DNA from: Sphaerosporella brunnea
Lineage: Eukaryota > Ascomycota > Pezizomycetes > Pezizales > Pyronemataceae
DNA length: 64,000 nt
Assembly (NCBI GenBank): GCA_008704415.1
Contig: VXIS01000213.1
Span: 21,050-85,049 of the forward strand
Direction: 5' to 3'
This document shows, piece by piece, positions 23,198-33,694 of the stretch (position 1 is the first letter of the stretch; each line of letters opens with the position of its first letter). The translations under genes and the position numbers were made by a program. The notes beneath the pieces are model-generated. The model was not told the origin of the DNA and ran no database searches. It worked only from the letters and a program-made list of their open reading frames with translations.

Positions 23198-26100
23198 CTA
23201 AGCAACGACATTCCTCCTCGCCTCCCTCTCACTGAGCAACTTCCTAACACACTCCACCGCCTCATCCGGCTGCAGTGTGGGCACCGCGCCGGCTTTCGGG
23301 TTTCTATAAACCACGCCCACCATAGTTTTCGCCAGCGTCTTGACATCCCTCGCATTTCCCCATCCAGGCAGCCCCCCAAGTATCTTCAGCAGGCCACAAA
23401 TCTCCCTATAAGGCGCACAACTACCATCCCTCAAAAAATCCGCCTTGACCTTCTTACTCTCCAGATCCTTGAGCAAGACCTGCACGCAGTGGTCCGGGGT
23501 CATATTCGAGAACCTGATTTCCTCCGGGAACCTCGATCCCAGTCCGGAGTTTATGGACAGGAGACGGTTGATGTCAGCATCGTATCCGGCAAGGATGACG
23601 ACTATTTTGCCGAGATAGTCAGGCTTGGTGAGGATGTCGACGAGCTCGTTGAGCGCTTCTTTGGCGTACTCGCCCTCCGCGAGCCGGTAGGCTTCGTCGA
23701 TGAATAACACCTGCCCGCGCGCGGATTCGACTAGTTTTTGGGTTTTTGGACCTGTTTGGCCCAATGCTTGCCCGATCAGGTCGGTGGAGGAACATTCCTT
23801 GACGCGGGCGCTCGAGAGGAATCCCATTTGATAGTAGACTTCGCCCATTTTGCGGGCCGTCATGGTTTTTCCGGTGCCTGTAGTTAGTACAGTATGTTAA
23901 CTAACTCGTGGATCTAGGTGTGGGAGAGGGAGGGGGCCAGCAAACCAGGTGGTCCCTTGAATAAGAAGTTCGTCGGGATGAGTTCGTGCAATTCGATACC
24001 GGCAGCCTTCGCATTGGCAGCGATTTGTTGATATCCCTCCAGCTTCGCAATGATTTCCTCACACCCAACCACGTCCGCAAACAGGGTCCTACAGTTCAGC
24101 GCCGCGGTAGCCCCACGCGCAAAGTTCGGGTCGAAATCCACCGGTTCAAAGATGACGTCCTCCGGCCGCTGGGCCGGTGGCACCTTGCTGATCCGCTGCT
24201 GGTACCGCACTTTGGCCTGGCTGATCATGTTTTCCACCTCGCCGCCGTTTCCAAAGTTGGGGCGCATCTTGGCGCGGGAAAGCACCTCGCTGGCTACGGC
24301 TTTTGCGGCGTCAGTTGCATGCAGGTGTTGCTCGGAAAGTTTTTTGTCGAGGATCTGCCGTAACTCTGCGTCGGTGAAGTCTTCGAATTGGAATGCTTCT
24401 TCGATGGCAAAGCGCCGGGCAAGGCCGGGGTTGACGTTTTGGAACATACGGCGCATTCTATTGCTTAGGGTTAGCTGCCGTGAATGAGAAGGAGAGGGAG
24501 GGGGGACGCACTCTTCTTCGTATCCCAAAAGGAGAACACATCTGTCTTCGCCCGGGGTAGATTGGACCTCAGCCACCAACGTGTCCACCACAGCAACCTT
24601 GTAGATATCTGCGTCGGTGACAGTTTGCCCGTTGTAGCCAGGGTACAACATATAGGCCTCATCGATGACAAGGACTTTCCCGATCGCCGAATTCAGAATC
24701 CCTTTCGCCTTGTTCTCGGACTGTCCCAGATAATCACCCATAAAATCGGCCGGATTCTTGACCACAACATCGCCATTGCTCAGCATTCCAAGGTCAGCCA
24801 AAATCCGTCCATAAAGCTTCGCAACGGACGTCTTTCCGGTGCCGGGGGAGCCAAGGAAAACGCGGTTCAGCGATACCTCCAGTGGAGGCTTCTCCTGGAG
24901 CTCTCGCCGGTAATTGGTCTCGATCATGTCGATCAAAGAGCGAACATTCTGCTTTACCGACTCCAATCCTATGAATCCCTGCAACTTCGTCCAAGCATCA
25001 CTCAGCTGGATCGCCTCCGCCGGGTTCGGGCCGATGATATCCTCCTTGGACAGCCAAAAGTCGTTCGGCTCCAGACCTTGCCGCTTCATTTTGTTGAGCC
25101 GCTCACCCTGGCGCTCGCGGATGCGTTCAAAGAGTGTATCGATCGCATGTGCATTGTTGAAGTTCTTGCTGCCGCGTGTACGGGAGATACGACGGATAGC
25201 AATACGCAAGTAGAGGTCGTCGTCGCCGGTGTATGCGTTTCCCTCAACCTCCATTTTCTCCTTATATGTGGTATTGATGCAAAACTTGAGCATTTCCAAC
25301 AGCTCCCAGTCCTTGTAGTCTTCTATGATCATTTTCGATGGGATCTTGGTCGAGAGAGTAGGGTGGCCATCAAGGACTGAGCGCTCCCCAGCAAGGATGA
25401 AGACAACCTTTCCGGTCTCATCACCAGCTCCCAGGTTGGAGATGATAGTGTCCAACACTTGTACCCCCACTCCGGCGGTCACCATGTTGCTGTCCTGTGT
25501 GAGAAGGTGTACGTTGTCGACGACAAATACGCCGCCACCAGCCGTTTTGGCTTCTTCAATCTGTGTGGCCACTGCCTTCACAGAGTCCAGTGCGACCATC
25601 TTCGAACAGTCTATGTCAATCGGCTTTCCCTGCGGCATAGCTACCATGCCGAGTGTCACGAGGAACCACGCATACGCAACAGCAACAGTCGATTTCCCTG
25701 CAAAAAAAGAGCGAACGCCCAATCAGCTTCACCTCACCCCCCATAGGATTAAACCTACCAACACCCGAATTCCCCAAAATTACCAAATCAAACCGTTCAT
25801 ACTTCAAATCGACGCCCTGGCGCTTGGCAGTGTTTATTTTCGCCATGATGCGTAAGAAATGTTGTTTTACATCTTCAAGACCTATCATTTTCTCGATCAA
25901 TATTTCAAGGATCTTGTTTTCGGCGCGTTCATTTCGCTTGAGTGTTTCCCACTCATTTCGGGCCTCTGATTCGGCGGGAGGTAGCATCAGGTCGACAGGC
26001 TTTGTGGTCGGAAGCACAGGCTGGCTCTGCGAGGGCTTGGTGGGGTTGTTTTTGTCGACGAACCAGTCCTGCGGGAAGCCGGTGTTGGGGCTGGAAGCAG

Positions 26101-27244
26101 TTGCCTCAGATGGAGGCTGAGGGTATGAGCTGGGTGGCTGAGGGTATGAGCTGGGTGGCTGAGGGTATGAGCTGGGTGGCTGAGGGTATGAGCCGGGTGG
26201 TTGCGGAGTGTAGGCCACGTTCGGCTGCTGGGGGGAATATGGTACATTCGGCAGGCCACCTTGCGGAACAAAGGTATGCGTCTGCCAACCCGGGGCCGCC
26301 GGAGTGGCCGCCGGAGTGGCCGCCGGAGTGGCCGCCGGCGTAGGCAATGGCTGCTGCTGCTGCAGTTTCAAATCCGCAATCTCTCTTTCCTTTGCCGCAA
26401 GCATTGCTTCCATATCCACAACCTTAGCTCTGAGCATCTGCAGCTCTTTCCACATTTCATCATTCTGTCCCCCCGTGACTCTAAGCGCCTCCATCTCCCT
26501 CCGCACAATTCCAAGCTCCTCATCCATATCCGAAGCGATCTTATGGTTTGTATCCGCATTGTCCCGCAGCGCCACCGCTTCCTGCTGCGAACTCACCAGC
26601 TGCGCCTGCAGCGCCGAGATCTCGGCGCGGGATTGTGATAGTCGTGCTTCTGTATCCAGAAGCCGCCTCCGTAGGGCTTCGGTTTCTAGGGCTTGTGCGG
26701 ATTCTTTCTCTTCCAGCGCCCGCTTCAGCCGTGATATCTCTGCTACCGCATCGAAATGCTCCTGCGTTTTCTGCTGCAACGCCGCCTTCAGCTGCTGCAC
26801 CTCGCCGGTGGTGTCGTATAAAGCGGCAGCAGGAGGCGCGGGCATGGGTGAAGGGGGCGCAGGAGGGTACGAAGGCATCGGCATAGGCGTTGGCGGGGCA
26901 GGTGTATAAACCTGTGGCTGGGGGGGATAAACCTGTGGCTGGGGGGGAGGAGGGGGCGGGCTATAGGGCAGCGGAGGGGTTGGGTTGTAGGGAGCATATG
27001 CGCCGCCGCCGCCATCCGGCGACCACTCGTGCTGGTAACTCTGCGGATACTGGGCAGCATGGGCGGCCGGGCTGCCGTAAGATGGCTTTGTGCTGAAGAC
27101 GTTGAGGGCTTTGAAAAGGCTGCCGCCGCTACTGGGCGGCTTGGTGGATTGAGGAGGGGGAGGAGGACCGCTGGGCGGAGGTGGGAAATAGGGTGGTGCT
27201 GGTGGTGGTGGGTATTGCTCGTAGCTGTTTTGTTGCCAGGACAT
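23198..27244 (-). CDS. Triple-AAA (CbxX/CfqX-type) ATPase with proline-rich N terminus
   Basis: Four exons, 27244-25759, 25697-24512, 24457-23946 and 23877-23198, encode 1287 residues. Residues 1-180 are Pro/Tyr-rich; about 180-310 is a long heptad-type coiled coil; 310-420 has Ala/Thr/Pro and SYPQPPS repeats. Three AAA modules follow, with Walker A GNSGVGKS near 491, GSPGTGKTS near 777 and GPPGTGKT near 1059, and matching DExx-type Walker B sites: FVVDNVHLL (degenerate), LVIDEAYML and LFIDEAYRL. Introns 1 and 3 interrupt Walker A sites 1 and 3; intron 2 (54 nt, in frame) removes a stretch that would otherwise be read through. The first module keeps the P-loop but has DN instead of DE, so it may bind but not hydrolyse ATP. 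Tandem CbxX ATPases in fungi are uncharacterised; remodelling activity is inferred. Confidence 0.85.
26117..26200 (-). repeat. 21-bp coding minisatellite
   Basis: About four head-to-tail copies of CTGAGGGTATGAGCTGGGTGG, encoding SYPQPPS units in the linker of the AAA protein. The copies are nearly identical, which suggests recent expansion. Confidence 0.85.
26294..26340 (-). repeat. 12-bp coding repeat
   Basis: About four copies of GGCCGCCGGAGT, encoding PAAT units next to a CTG-rich poly-Gln run in the AAA protein. Confidence 0.8.
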
Positions 27245-27605
27245 TTTTGCCTTGATATCTACTGGTGGGGATATATTTTTGCTGGGTGTTCGGGATGTCC
27301 TTGGGGTCATATACTCCCCTACTCCCCTCTCCTCCGCCCCCTCCTCCCCCTGCTCATGTTACCAACACTGCGCGTGCGGCTGAGGGTGGTACGCTATTTA
27401 TGTATATTCCTTGCCTGTATCACTCTGGCCATGATTGGGTGACTTACCGAATTCTACAGTAATGCATGAAAGGCTTGTTTGCGTGCCGACGGTGCCGGCG
27501 CTGGACGTTAGTTGCGCATGTTCAGATAGACTCGAGTTCACTTTTTACGTACTCGAACCAACCGATCATACCAAATTCTAACTTCGCTGGAAAGGCGACG
27601 AACAC

Positions 27606-27770
27606 ATATGAGACCCCTCCAGATTTGGTTAGCGGCACAGAATTGCCTTAGAGGGAAATTAATGTTTCCAAAAGGAAGGGAGTAAAAAACAAAATCCCTC
27701 CTTGGTAAGCTCCAGACTTTCCCTTCAAGGCAATACTTTGCCGCTAACCAAATCTGGGGGTTCTCATATC
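27606..27770. mobile_element. MITE-like element, about 165 bp
   Basis: Outer arms of about 49 bp (27606-27654 and 27721-27769) are imperfect inverted repeats sharing CAGATTTGGTTAGCGGCA and ATTGCCTT; the ends read ATATGAGA and TCTCATAT. The loop of about 65 bp is AT-rich. There is no coding capacity. It lies in the spacer between the AAA gene start and the transposase relic. Confidence 0.7.
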
Positions 27771-27872
27771 GGACATATCCGAGTTTTTACGTACTACTCG
27801 TAACACCTGAAGTTCCCACGTGGTGAAGTCAGTGAGGATCGAAGGTTAGGGTTTTGGTATCTAAATTTACTA

Positions 27873-28084
27873 GGCGGATTTTTAATCGTTGGGACACCTA
27901 AAAACCCTAACCCACAGCCTCAGAAAAATCGCCATCTCCACTGACTTTGGGCCAAAAAATTCGTTTGGCTCAAAATTAATGCAAAAGCCCCTCAAAAACT
28001 TTGCCATGGATAAGTCGAGAGTCTGTTTTTCTTTGCGATGATTAGTTAGGGTTTTCAGGTGTCCCCAGACTTAAAAATCCCCCG
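27873..28084. mobile_element. Second MITE-like inverted-repeat element with telomere-like motif
   Basis: Arms at 27873-27911 and 28045-28084 are inverted copies sharing GGGACACCT(A/G)AAAACCCTAAC and GGATTTTTAA. AACCCTAAC/GTTAGGGTT resembles the TTAGGG telomere repeat, but only one unit is present per arm. A further GTTAGGGTTTTGG lies just left at 27845. Confidence 0.6.
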
Positions 28085-28255
28085 AGTATGTACTTTAATC
28101 TTTCTCTCTACACCAACCATCATCATCAGCATATCTACCCCACTACTTTCATCATTTCGCCTATATCATTCTTCACACCACTACCAAAGGAAATCCAGCG
28201 AGACTGCTGTTGAAGCTGGAGAAAGAGGCCAGCTATCAGCGTGCCCACTGACTGT

Positions 28256-28256
28256 G

Positions 28257-28285
<29 letters not shown>
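28256..28285 (+). repeat. A(29) homopolymer
   Basis: An uninterrupted run of about 29 A. It could be the tail of a retroposed sequence, but no target duplication is apparent. Confidence 0.6.
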
Positions 28286-28287
<2 letters not shown>

Positions 28288-28596
28288 CTTGTGAGCGCTT
28301 TTTTTTGTGAGGAAATGCGGCTCGGCGTTAGTAGCCCGTCCGCCACGTTCCCCAACACAATGACCCTGCGACAACGTCTCCTCCTCGAAAGAAAACGTGA
28401 AATAATTTACCAGCATGCACAGGGAGGGAGAAAAATTCTAGTGGGTAATCAAAAGAAACGGGGATGTGCTCCAAGCACTGGCAGAGTCAACCTTGATGTG
28501 CTACCCAGCGAGGGACTGGAAAACTTATTTAAGGTGCACCGCCATCACAGACAAGAGGGAACGCAGAGAGAGTAAAGGCTGACAGAGTATAACTGC

Positions 28597-29140
28597 GTGT
28601 TTAGATTCTCACAAAAAGAAATCGAGTTGCTCATAGTTCAGCTACGGTTACCAGAGTACATCAAAGGTAACAATGGGATTAAAGCGCAGCGGTATGCATG
28701 CTGGCACATTTATTTGGGCAGGCGCCACGATAAGTACTTGTGGAATGAAAGTGGAATCATAGACGTGGTGGAAGAAGACGGCCAAGCTCGTCAGCTTCAT
28801 GGCGACCTCGCATACGGTTCAAAACGTCACCTTATATCTCCATTTCAAGGAGACAAATTGGACGATTGTTAGCAGTTATTTAATAAGAGGATAAGTGGGT
28901 GCGTATTGCGGTAAATGTTTAAAGAGATTACGCAGCAATCTTCTTACCTGTGATGGAAGCGTGAGCAGAAAAGCTCTGGGAAAGGAATATGCAGTAGGTG
29001 TTCTATTATGATGCGCATGTTTGCCTACATCACCTACAAATTCCGCAATCTTTTGAATGGGAAAATGGCTATCATGTGCGGCTATTTGACAATGGTGTCT
29101 TGTTTCGTCCTCCGAGTCTGCAGGAGTATTGATTTCACGG
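28597..29140 (+). pseudogene. PIF/Harbinger-type transposase relic (DDE_Tnp_4)
   Basis: The open frame begins FRFSQKEIELLIVQLRLPEY, the start of ascomycete Harbinger transposases, then jumps to GRRHDKYLW and LHGDLAYGSKRHLISPF, matching the GRRHD and GDPAY blocks near the C-terminal half. After a stop at 28872 it continues LFNKRISG, a further stop where the catalytic Glu block (VEW) should be, and KEITQQSSYL; remnants of the PPSLEEY end are visible near 29120 in another frame. About 100 residues of catalytic core are deleted and several stops are present, so it is inactive. Confidence 0.7.
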
Positions 29141-29456
29141 TGTTGAAGTTGATAGAGTCAAGTAGAGTATGGGCGCCCGGCGTCAAAACAAAATTATATG
29201 GGTTCATGGTGATGTCGGGCGGCGGTCTGGCGTTATCGATGCAACGCAAAATCACATGGCTGAATCCCAGCTGCAAATCCGAGGCTGAGGCTCCAGTTGC
29301 ATCAGGAGTCAAATCGCAAAATACAGAACAGTTATAAACACACATGACACCATGACCGCATTTTAAACCACTAGCTGCACGCAAAATCCCATGTACCGCC
29401 GCCCAGCAAACAATGAAAATACGGCAGAACGAAGAAAAAAGCCCCCGCAGTGGCGT
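29141..29456. other. Spacer after transposase relic
   Basis: 3' flank of the REX1-like gene. No feature beyond possible continuation of the transposon. Confidence 0.35.
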
Positions 29457-31499
29457 TTACTTGACCACCATAAAGCCGACCCCACGTCTCGCAGCTTCAA
29501 GTGCTTTCCTAAGCCCCCTATCCTCATTATCCGTCCACTTAACACCCATCTCATCCCATTTGCGTACTTTAAACTCCTCCTTGTACCTCCTATACAACTC
29601 GTTCATCTGCCGCCACTTCCTTAAATCTCCCGTTCCGGAGTAGACGACGAAGGCCGTACATTTCGGCAGACCCTCATACACCTCTCTGATCCTCTCTACA
29701 GTCGCCTGGATAGCTGCTACAAGCTCTTCCTTCGGCGGGTCCCGCGCAAGTTCCGGTAGAGGCGAGTCGATATCGATTGGCCCATTCGACGAAGCCTGGT
29801 TGAACCCGCGCGCCGTTTCCAGCGCGCGCAGACGAGCCCAGGTAAAGTCCATCTGTGGGATACCCGAAGGATCGCCAGCGGAGCATTTTCTTACTGCGGC
29901 TACGACCTCGTCGTCGGTGGTGCATGCGAACGTTGATGTGGCATGGTTACCGTAGAGCTTCTGTGGGTCGCCGTAGTCGGCTATGGCAGTACGTCTTGGG
30001 CCGTGCGGAGGCCTCGACAGACGTTTAAATATGCTCTCGCGGTTCTCATCAGACGTCCCAAACGACTTGCCCTTATCGAGCTTTAGTTTCAGCAAGTCGA
30101 GGCAGGCGCGCGCGTCCTCGATCGAGTTGTGGCCTGCAATGGAGGTTTTCTGGATTTCACGCTTGAGAAACCGCTGCGTGAGCCATTTGAGCGAGGCTTT
30201 ATAGGGTGGTCCCCGGGTGTGGTGGTAGATCACTGAAGTGTCAATGATGTGCGGGTGCGAGAACTTCATTGCTGCCAGGTCTGAGTTGAGAGATTGGCCC
30301 ACGAGGATGGAGTCGTTGTTGAAGAGGGCCAAAAGGTGCGCTTGTACGTCATTAAGGGTGGTGCTGATCGGGGCAAGCATTTCCGCAGTGATTCCCGAGT
30401 AGATGGTCAGGTAGTCGGTGATGGGCTTGTCGGGTTTTACCAACTGGTCATAAACAACGTTGCCGTCCCAATCTATCACGCTGATGCGCGCAAGTTCCAT
30501 ACCGTCCGCAGTCGTGACCATTTCACAGTCGATGGAGTAGATGGTTTTGCCAACTAGAATGGAGCCAGCTTGGTTTGCGAGTTCATCCGGGTTGCTTTTG
30601 GAAAGATCAGTCTCCACCCATCCTTCCGCTGTGCGCTTCGCCAGCAACTCCCGATCCTCATCGGTTTCTTCCTGTCCCAACTCCTTTCGTAGCTGTTCCA
30701 GCTGGGAGGAATGCAGGGGGTATTCGTTCTCGACCAACTCGCCCAGCGTCATGAGCAGTTGGGTAACCTTCAGCCTCTTCTTCGCGTTGGGGGTAAAACC
30801 CACAATATCTGTCTTCTTTGGCAGAGGGCTGGTAAGAAAACTCGCGATCGGTGAGTGCATCTTATTGTTCCTATCATCCCCAGCAGCCTTCACCGGCCAG
30901 GCACGAGGAAACATCTCGGCCATGTCCTGCACACAAGCCGGCAACTTCGCCTTCTGCAGCTCGAACGGGAAGTAGTCCTCTGTCTCCTCGTTCTCCCCGG
31001 GCCTGATCACGCCCACAAAGCTCTTATCCGGATTCAGATCCAAGCTCCCGTCAAACATGCCCAGTGTCAACCCAGGCACCATCAGCACCACGACTCTTCT
31101 GATTTCGTGCTTGTGTCTAACAAGCATCCATTGGGGACCGGCGCCATCGGCCTGCAGCCACAGCACCAGGTGTTGCAGATCGCTCAGCTGCACCATGCGG
31201 GTGAGCTTCTGCGGCGACACTGCGAACTCGGGGTAATTCTTTTTTTTCGGCACCTTCTCTTTTTTGGGCTTTTTGTTGCGGCCGGGGAGCTCCCACTCGC
31301 CTTCGTCCGCTTCGTCGGGGACACGGAACGGGGGCGGGGATACGGCCATCAGATTTGAGTCGGGCGCTGAGGTTAGGTTGAAGGCGGGGATGCCGTGGAG
31401 GGTGGGCAGCGGAGGGAGCGACGAGGTTGCGGCGCCCATATCTGATTTGTCCGTGGTCGGCGCGTAGTGGGGGACCTTGTTCTTGCGCTTCTTGCCCAT
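29457..31499 (-). CDS. REX1: RNA 3'-5' exonuclease, REX1-like (DEDDh)
   Basis: Single exon, 680 residues from the ATG at 31499 (MGKKRKNKVPHYAP, a basic nucleolar-type start). Exonuclease motif I is YSIDCEM near 322-328 (catalytic Asp and Glu), motif II lies around LVGQSLNSDLAAMK, and motif III is HNSIEDARACLDL near 457. VKPDKPITDYLTIYSGIT is a family hallmark. The closest family is yeast Rex1/Rnh70, which trims 5S rRNA, tRNA-Arg and other RNA 3' ends in the nucleus. About 120 residues follow the nuclease domain, including FVVYSGTGDLRKW, as in other Rex1 proteins. The frame is open 22 codons upstream; the internal ATG is preferred because of its basic start. Divergent with the SH3BGR-like gene. 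Confidence 0.9.
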   Translation of the reverse strand: MGKKRKNKVPHYAPTTDKSDMGAATSSLPPLPTLHGIPAFNLTSAPDSNLMAVSPPPFRVPDEADEGEWELPGRNKKPKKEKVPKKKNYPEFAVSPQKLTRMVQLSDLQHLVLWLQADGAGPQWMLVRHKHEIRRVVVLMVPGLTLGMFDGSLDLNPDKSFVGVIRPGENEETEDYFPFELQKAKLPACVQDMAEMFPRAWPVKAAGDDRNNKMHSPIASFLTSPLPKKTDIVGFTPNAKKRLKVTQLLMTLGELVENEYPLHSSQLEQLRKELGQEETDEDRELLAKRTAEGWVETDLSKSNPDELANQAGSILVGKTIYSIDCEMVTTADGMELARISVIDWDGNVVYDQLVKPDKPITDYLTIYSGITAEMLAPISTTLNDVQAHLLALFNNDSILVGQSLNSDLAAMKFSHPHIIDTSVIYHHTRGPPYKASLKWLTQRFLKREIQKTSIAGHNSIEDARACLDLLKLKLDKGKSFGTSDENRESIFKRLSRPPHGPRRTAIADYGDPQKLYGNHATSTFACTTDDEVVAAVRKCSAGDPSGIPQMDFTWARLRALETARGFNQASSNGPIDIDSPLPELARDPPKEELVAAIQATVERIREVYEGLPKCTAFVVYSGTGDLRKWRQMNELYRRYKEEFKVRKWDEMGVKWTDNEDRGLRKALEAARRGVGFMVVK

Positions 31500-31812
31500 T
31501 GCTGCGGCGTGGGGGCTGAATAAGGAGGAAGAGAGGGCGTGAGTACCTAGGTAGCGAAGACACACGTGTCGAACGAAGCTTTGCTCTCGAGGGTATATAC
31601 CTTATGAGTAACCGTGACGAGATTTCTTCTGAAGTCGAGAGCAGTTAGCGCAGGATTAGCAGTTAACGTTAGTTCCATCCTCGGCTGCATCCGTCACTCG
31701 GCTTGGCGGCTGCCACGTGCCGATGTGAACTGGCGCCGTGCAAGCCACTCCAGGGGTAGATACACCTTCTCCCCTCCAGCTCAGCTCCGATAAGCTCCAG
31801 TCCAACAACAAA
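31500..31812. promoter_or_regulatory. Divergent promoter with two CACGTG boxes
   Basis: The 313 bp between REX1-like and SH3BGR-like starts contain CACGTG at 31563-31568 (within ACACGTGT) and at 31714-31719 (CCACGTGC). These are candidate bHLH sites; pairing across a shared promoter is the notable point. Confidence 0.45.
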
Positions 31813-32924
31813 ATGGCGACCGCCCCCAGCGAAGCCCCCCAGACCTTCGACCCGCAAGCCTTCGACCGCGACGAGGAGGACACCATCTTCCTGCTGACCT
31901 CGCTCACCTCCGGGTCCAGCAGCATCATCACCGCGACCTCGCGTCTGGAGCACATCCTCAAGAGCAACAAAGTCCCCTTCAAAGCCGTCGATCTCGCCAC
32001 CGACGACAAGGCCCGGCGCCTCTGGCAGTGGAAAGGAAAAGGAAAGCGTCTACCTGGAATCGCCAAGAACGGGAATGTATTGGGGGTAAGTTTTCTTCCC
32101 CTCCCTCACTTTCTTAACCTCCCTAAGCTTAGCATGTGCTCTGTGCATAGAACTTTGAAGACATCGAGGAATGGAACGAGTACGGCGAGCTCCGCCAAAA
32201 CCTCGGCCTGAAGAAGAGAAAGAAGAAGATCAATGTCATGGACGGTGACACTGCCCACTCGAAGCCCTCGAGGACTGCCACGCCGAATGTGGTCCAGCCC
32301 AAGGCGCCGAAGTCCGATCTTCCGGCGGGAGGTGTGCCCACGGCTATCGCGCAGGCTGCCGCTGCGGCGGGAAGGAGGAAGGCGGTCGGTATCAAGAGCG
32401 CGGTTGATAAGGCAGAGGGGAAAAAGAGGAAACCGAAGAAGAAGACGGAAGGCGAGGCAGCTGCAGAGCCCAAGGCTGAAAAGACTGCCGAGACAAAGGC
32501 CGAGAGGCCTGCGGAGCCAGAGGCTGCCAAGGCGCCGGAGGAGGAAACAAAGGCTGCAGCACCTCAGGCTGAGAACAAGGAGGAGGAGCCTAAGGCGGCA
32601 CTCCCGGAGGCTGAAAATAAAGAGGAAGCGCCGGTGCCGGAAAAGAAGGACGAAGAAGCGAAGATTGAAGAGTTCGAGAGTAAGGCGGAAGAGGCTGTGC
32701 CCGAAACCAAGGAAAAAGCCACCCCCACAGAAGCGAAGTCCGTCGAGTCCGCCGAGAAGAAGCCAGACGAAGCGCCGACAGAGGAGGCCGCAGTTTCCGA
32801 GCTCAAGTCCAACGTTGAAGCCCTCGACCTGCAAGACAAGAACGAAGCGCTCGTTCCTGGCGACGAAGAGTCCAAGACGCCGACGCAGACACCCGCAACT
32901 AAGGAGGGGGAGGAGGAGAAATAA
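31813..32924 (+). CDS. SH3BGR/thioredoxin-fold protein with Glu/Lys/Ala-rich tail
   Basis: Exons 31813-32085 and 32151-32924 give 348 residues. Residues about 22-110 look like the glutaredoxin-like SH3BGR fold: IFLLTSLTSGSSSIITATSR, IPFKAVDLATDDKARRLWQW-type sequence, then NFEDIEEWNEYGELRQNL. The redox CxxC is absent, as usual in this family. A KKRKKK stretch follows, then about 190 residues of low-complexity Ala/Glu/Lys-rich sequence ending GEEEK. The intron is 65 nt (GTAAGT to CATAG). Role unknown; fungal members are often linked to actin patches, but nothing here proves it. Confidence 0.8.
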
Positions 32925-33694
32925 AACTCAGCGGATATTTGGTTTCTTTTTTCTTGTATGATGTCGGTGTTTGCTCGTTACTCGTCACTTCTTCTGAGTT
33001 AATACCTTTGTTTAATATTGTTGAATACCGAGCTAGTTTTGTAGTTGGCATAGATATACCGAGATTGTGTGCCTTGAGAAATACCATGTCTCTAATTATT
33101 TGATACGGAAGATTGGAATCTATCAACTGTGATGTTTAAAATCTTAGCCACGACAAACCGGCTCAGTATGCATATTGCACATGCGATACCGGCACCTAGC
33201 TAGTGACAAATGATTCTTCCACATCCAAGGGCGCGATTTCCTTCCAGAGCCACGTTATGCCCGGCCGTGGCAGTGGAAAGTGACTACCTGGCCCCGGGTG
33301 TGGGTTACGGAAAGCAGGCTTAACTTGCTACTTACTGGGGTGTTGGGATACGGCAAGAAGTCCAGTCCGGGTCCGGGTCCGGGTCGCTGGCTGGGCTCCG
33401 GACCATCCCTACGATTCGGGGCCGTGTGTGTCTGCACTAGTAGTGACATTACATACGTCCAGTAGTCACGAATCGGGGGTTGGGAGAGAGGGTCATGTTG
33501 GAGGAGAATGAGGCGGTTCTTTATTTCAGATCTGCGCGTGTACGAGTACACTACCTTTTTTTATATAGTATGTGAATTGCGCATAAAGTACTCTACTATG
33601 TAAGTAACTGTACGTACACGCCAGCCCAGAAAATCCGATGAGCAAAACCCACCCCATCTTTCCCCACACTTTGACAGCATCACGCCCTCACCCG
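32925..33694. other. Intergenic between convergent genes
   Basis: Contains the 3' flanks of the SH3BGR-like and first ankyrin genes. Four copies of TCCGGG occur at 33366-33387, flanked by two further G/C-rich near-repeats. No gene is supported. Confidence 0.4.

Noticed and set aside
24484..25380. 298-codon plus-strand frame
   Set aside because: It is antisense to the second AAA module, which has clear Walker motifs; no domain resemblance in this frame.
26103..26200. Regular 21-bp repeats considered as a CRISPR array
   Set aside because: Units are contiguous without spacers and lie inside a eukaryotic coding exon.
32233..32961. 242-codon Arg-rich frame overlapping the SH3BGR-like gene
   Set aside because: Shadow of the Lys/Glu/Ala-rich tail in another frame.
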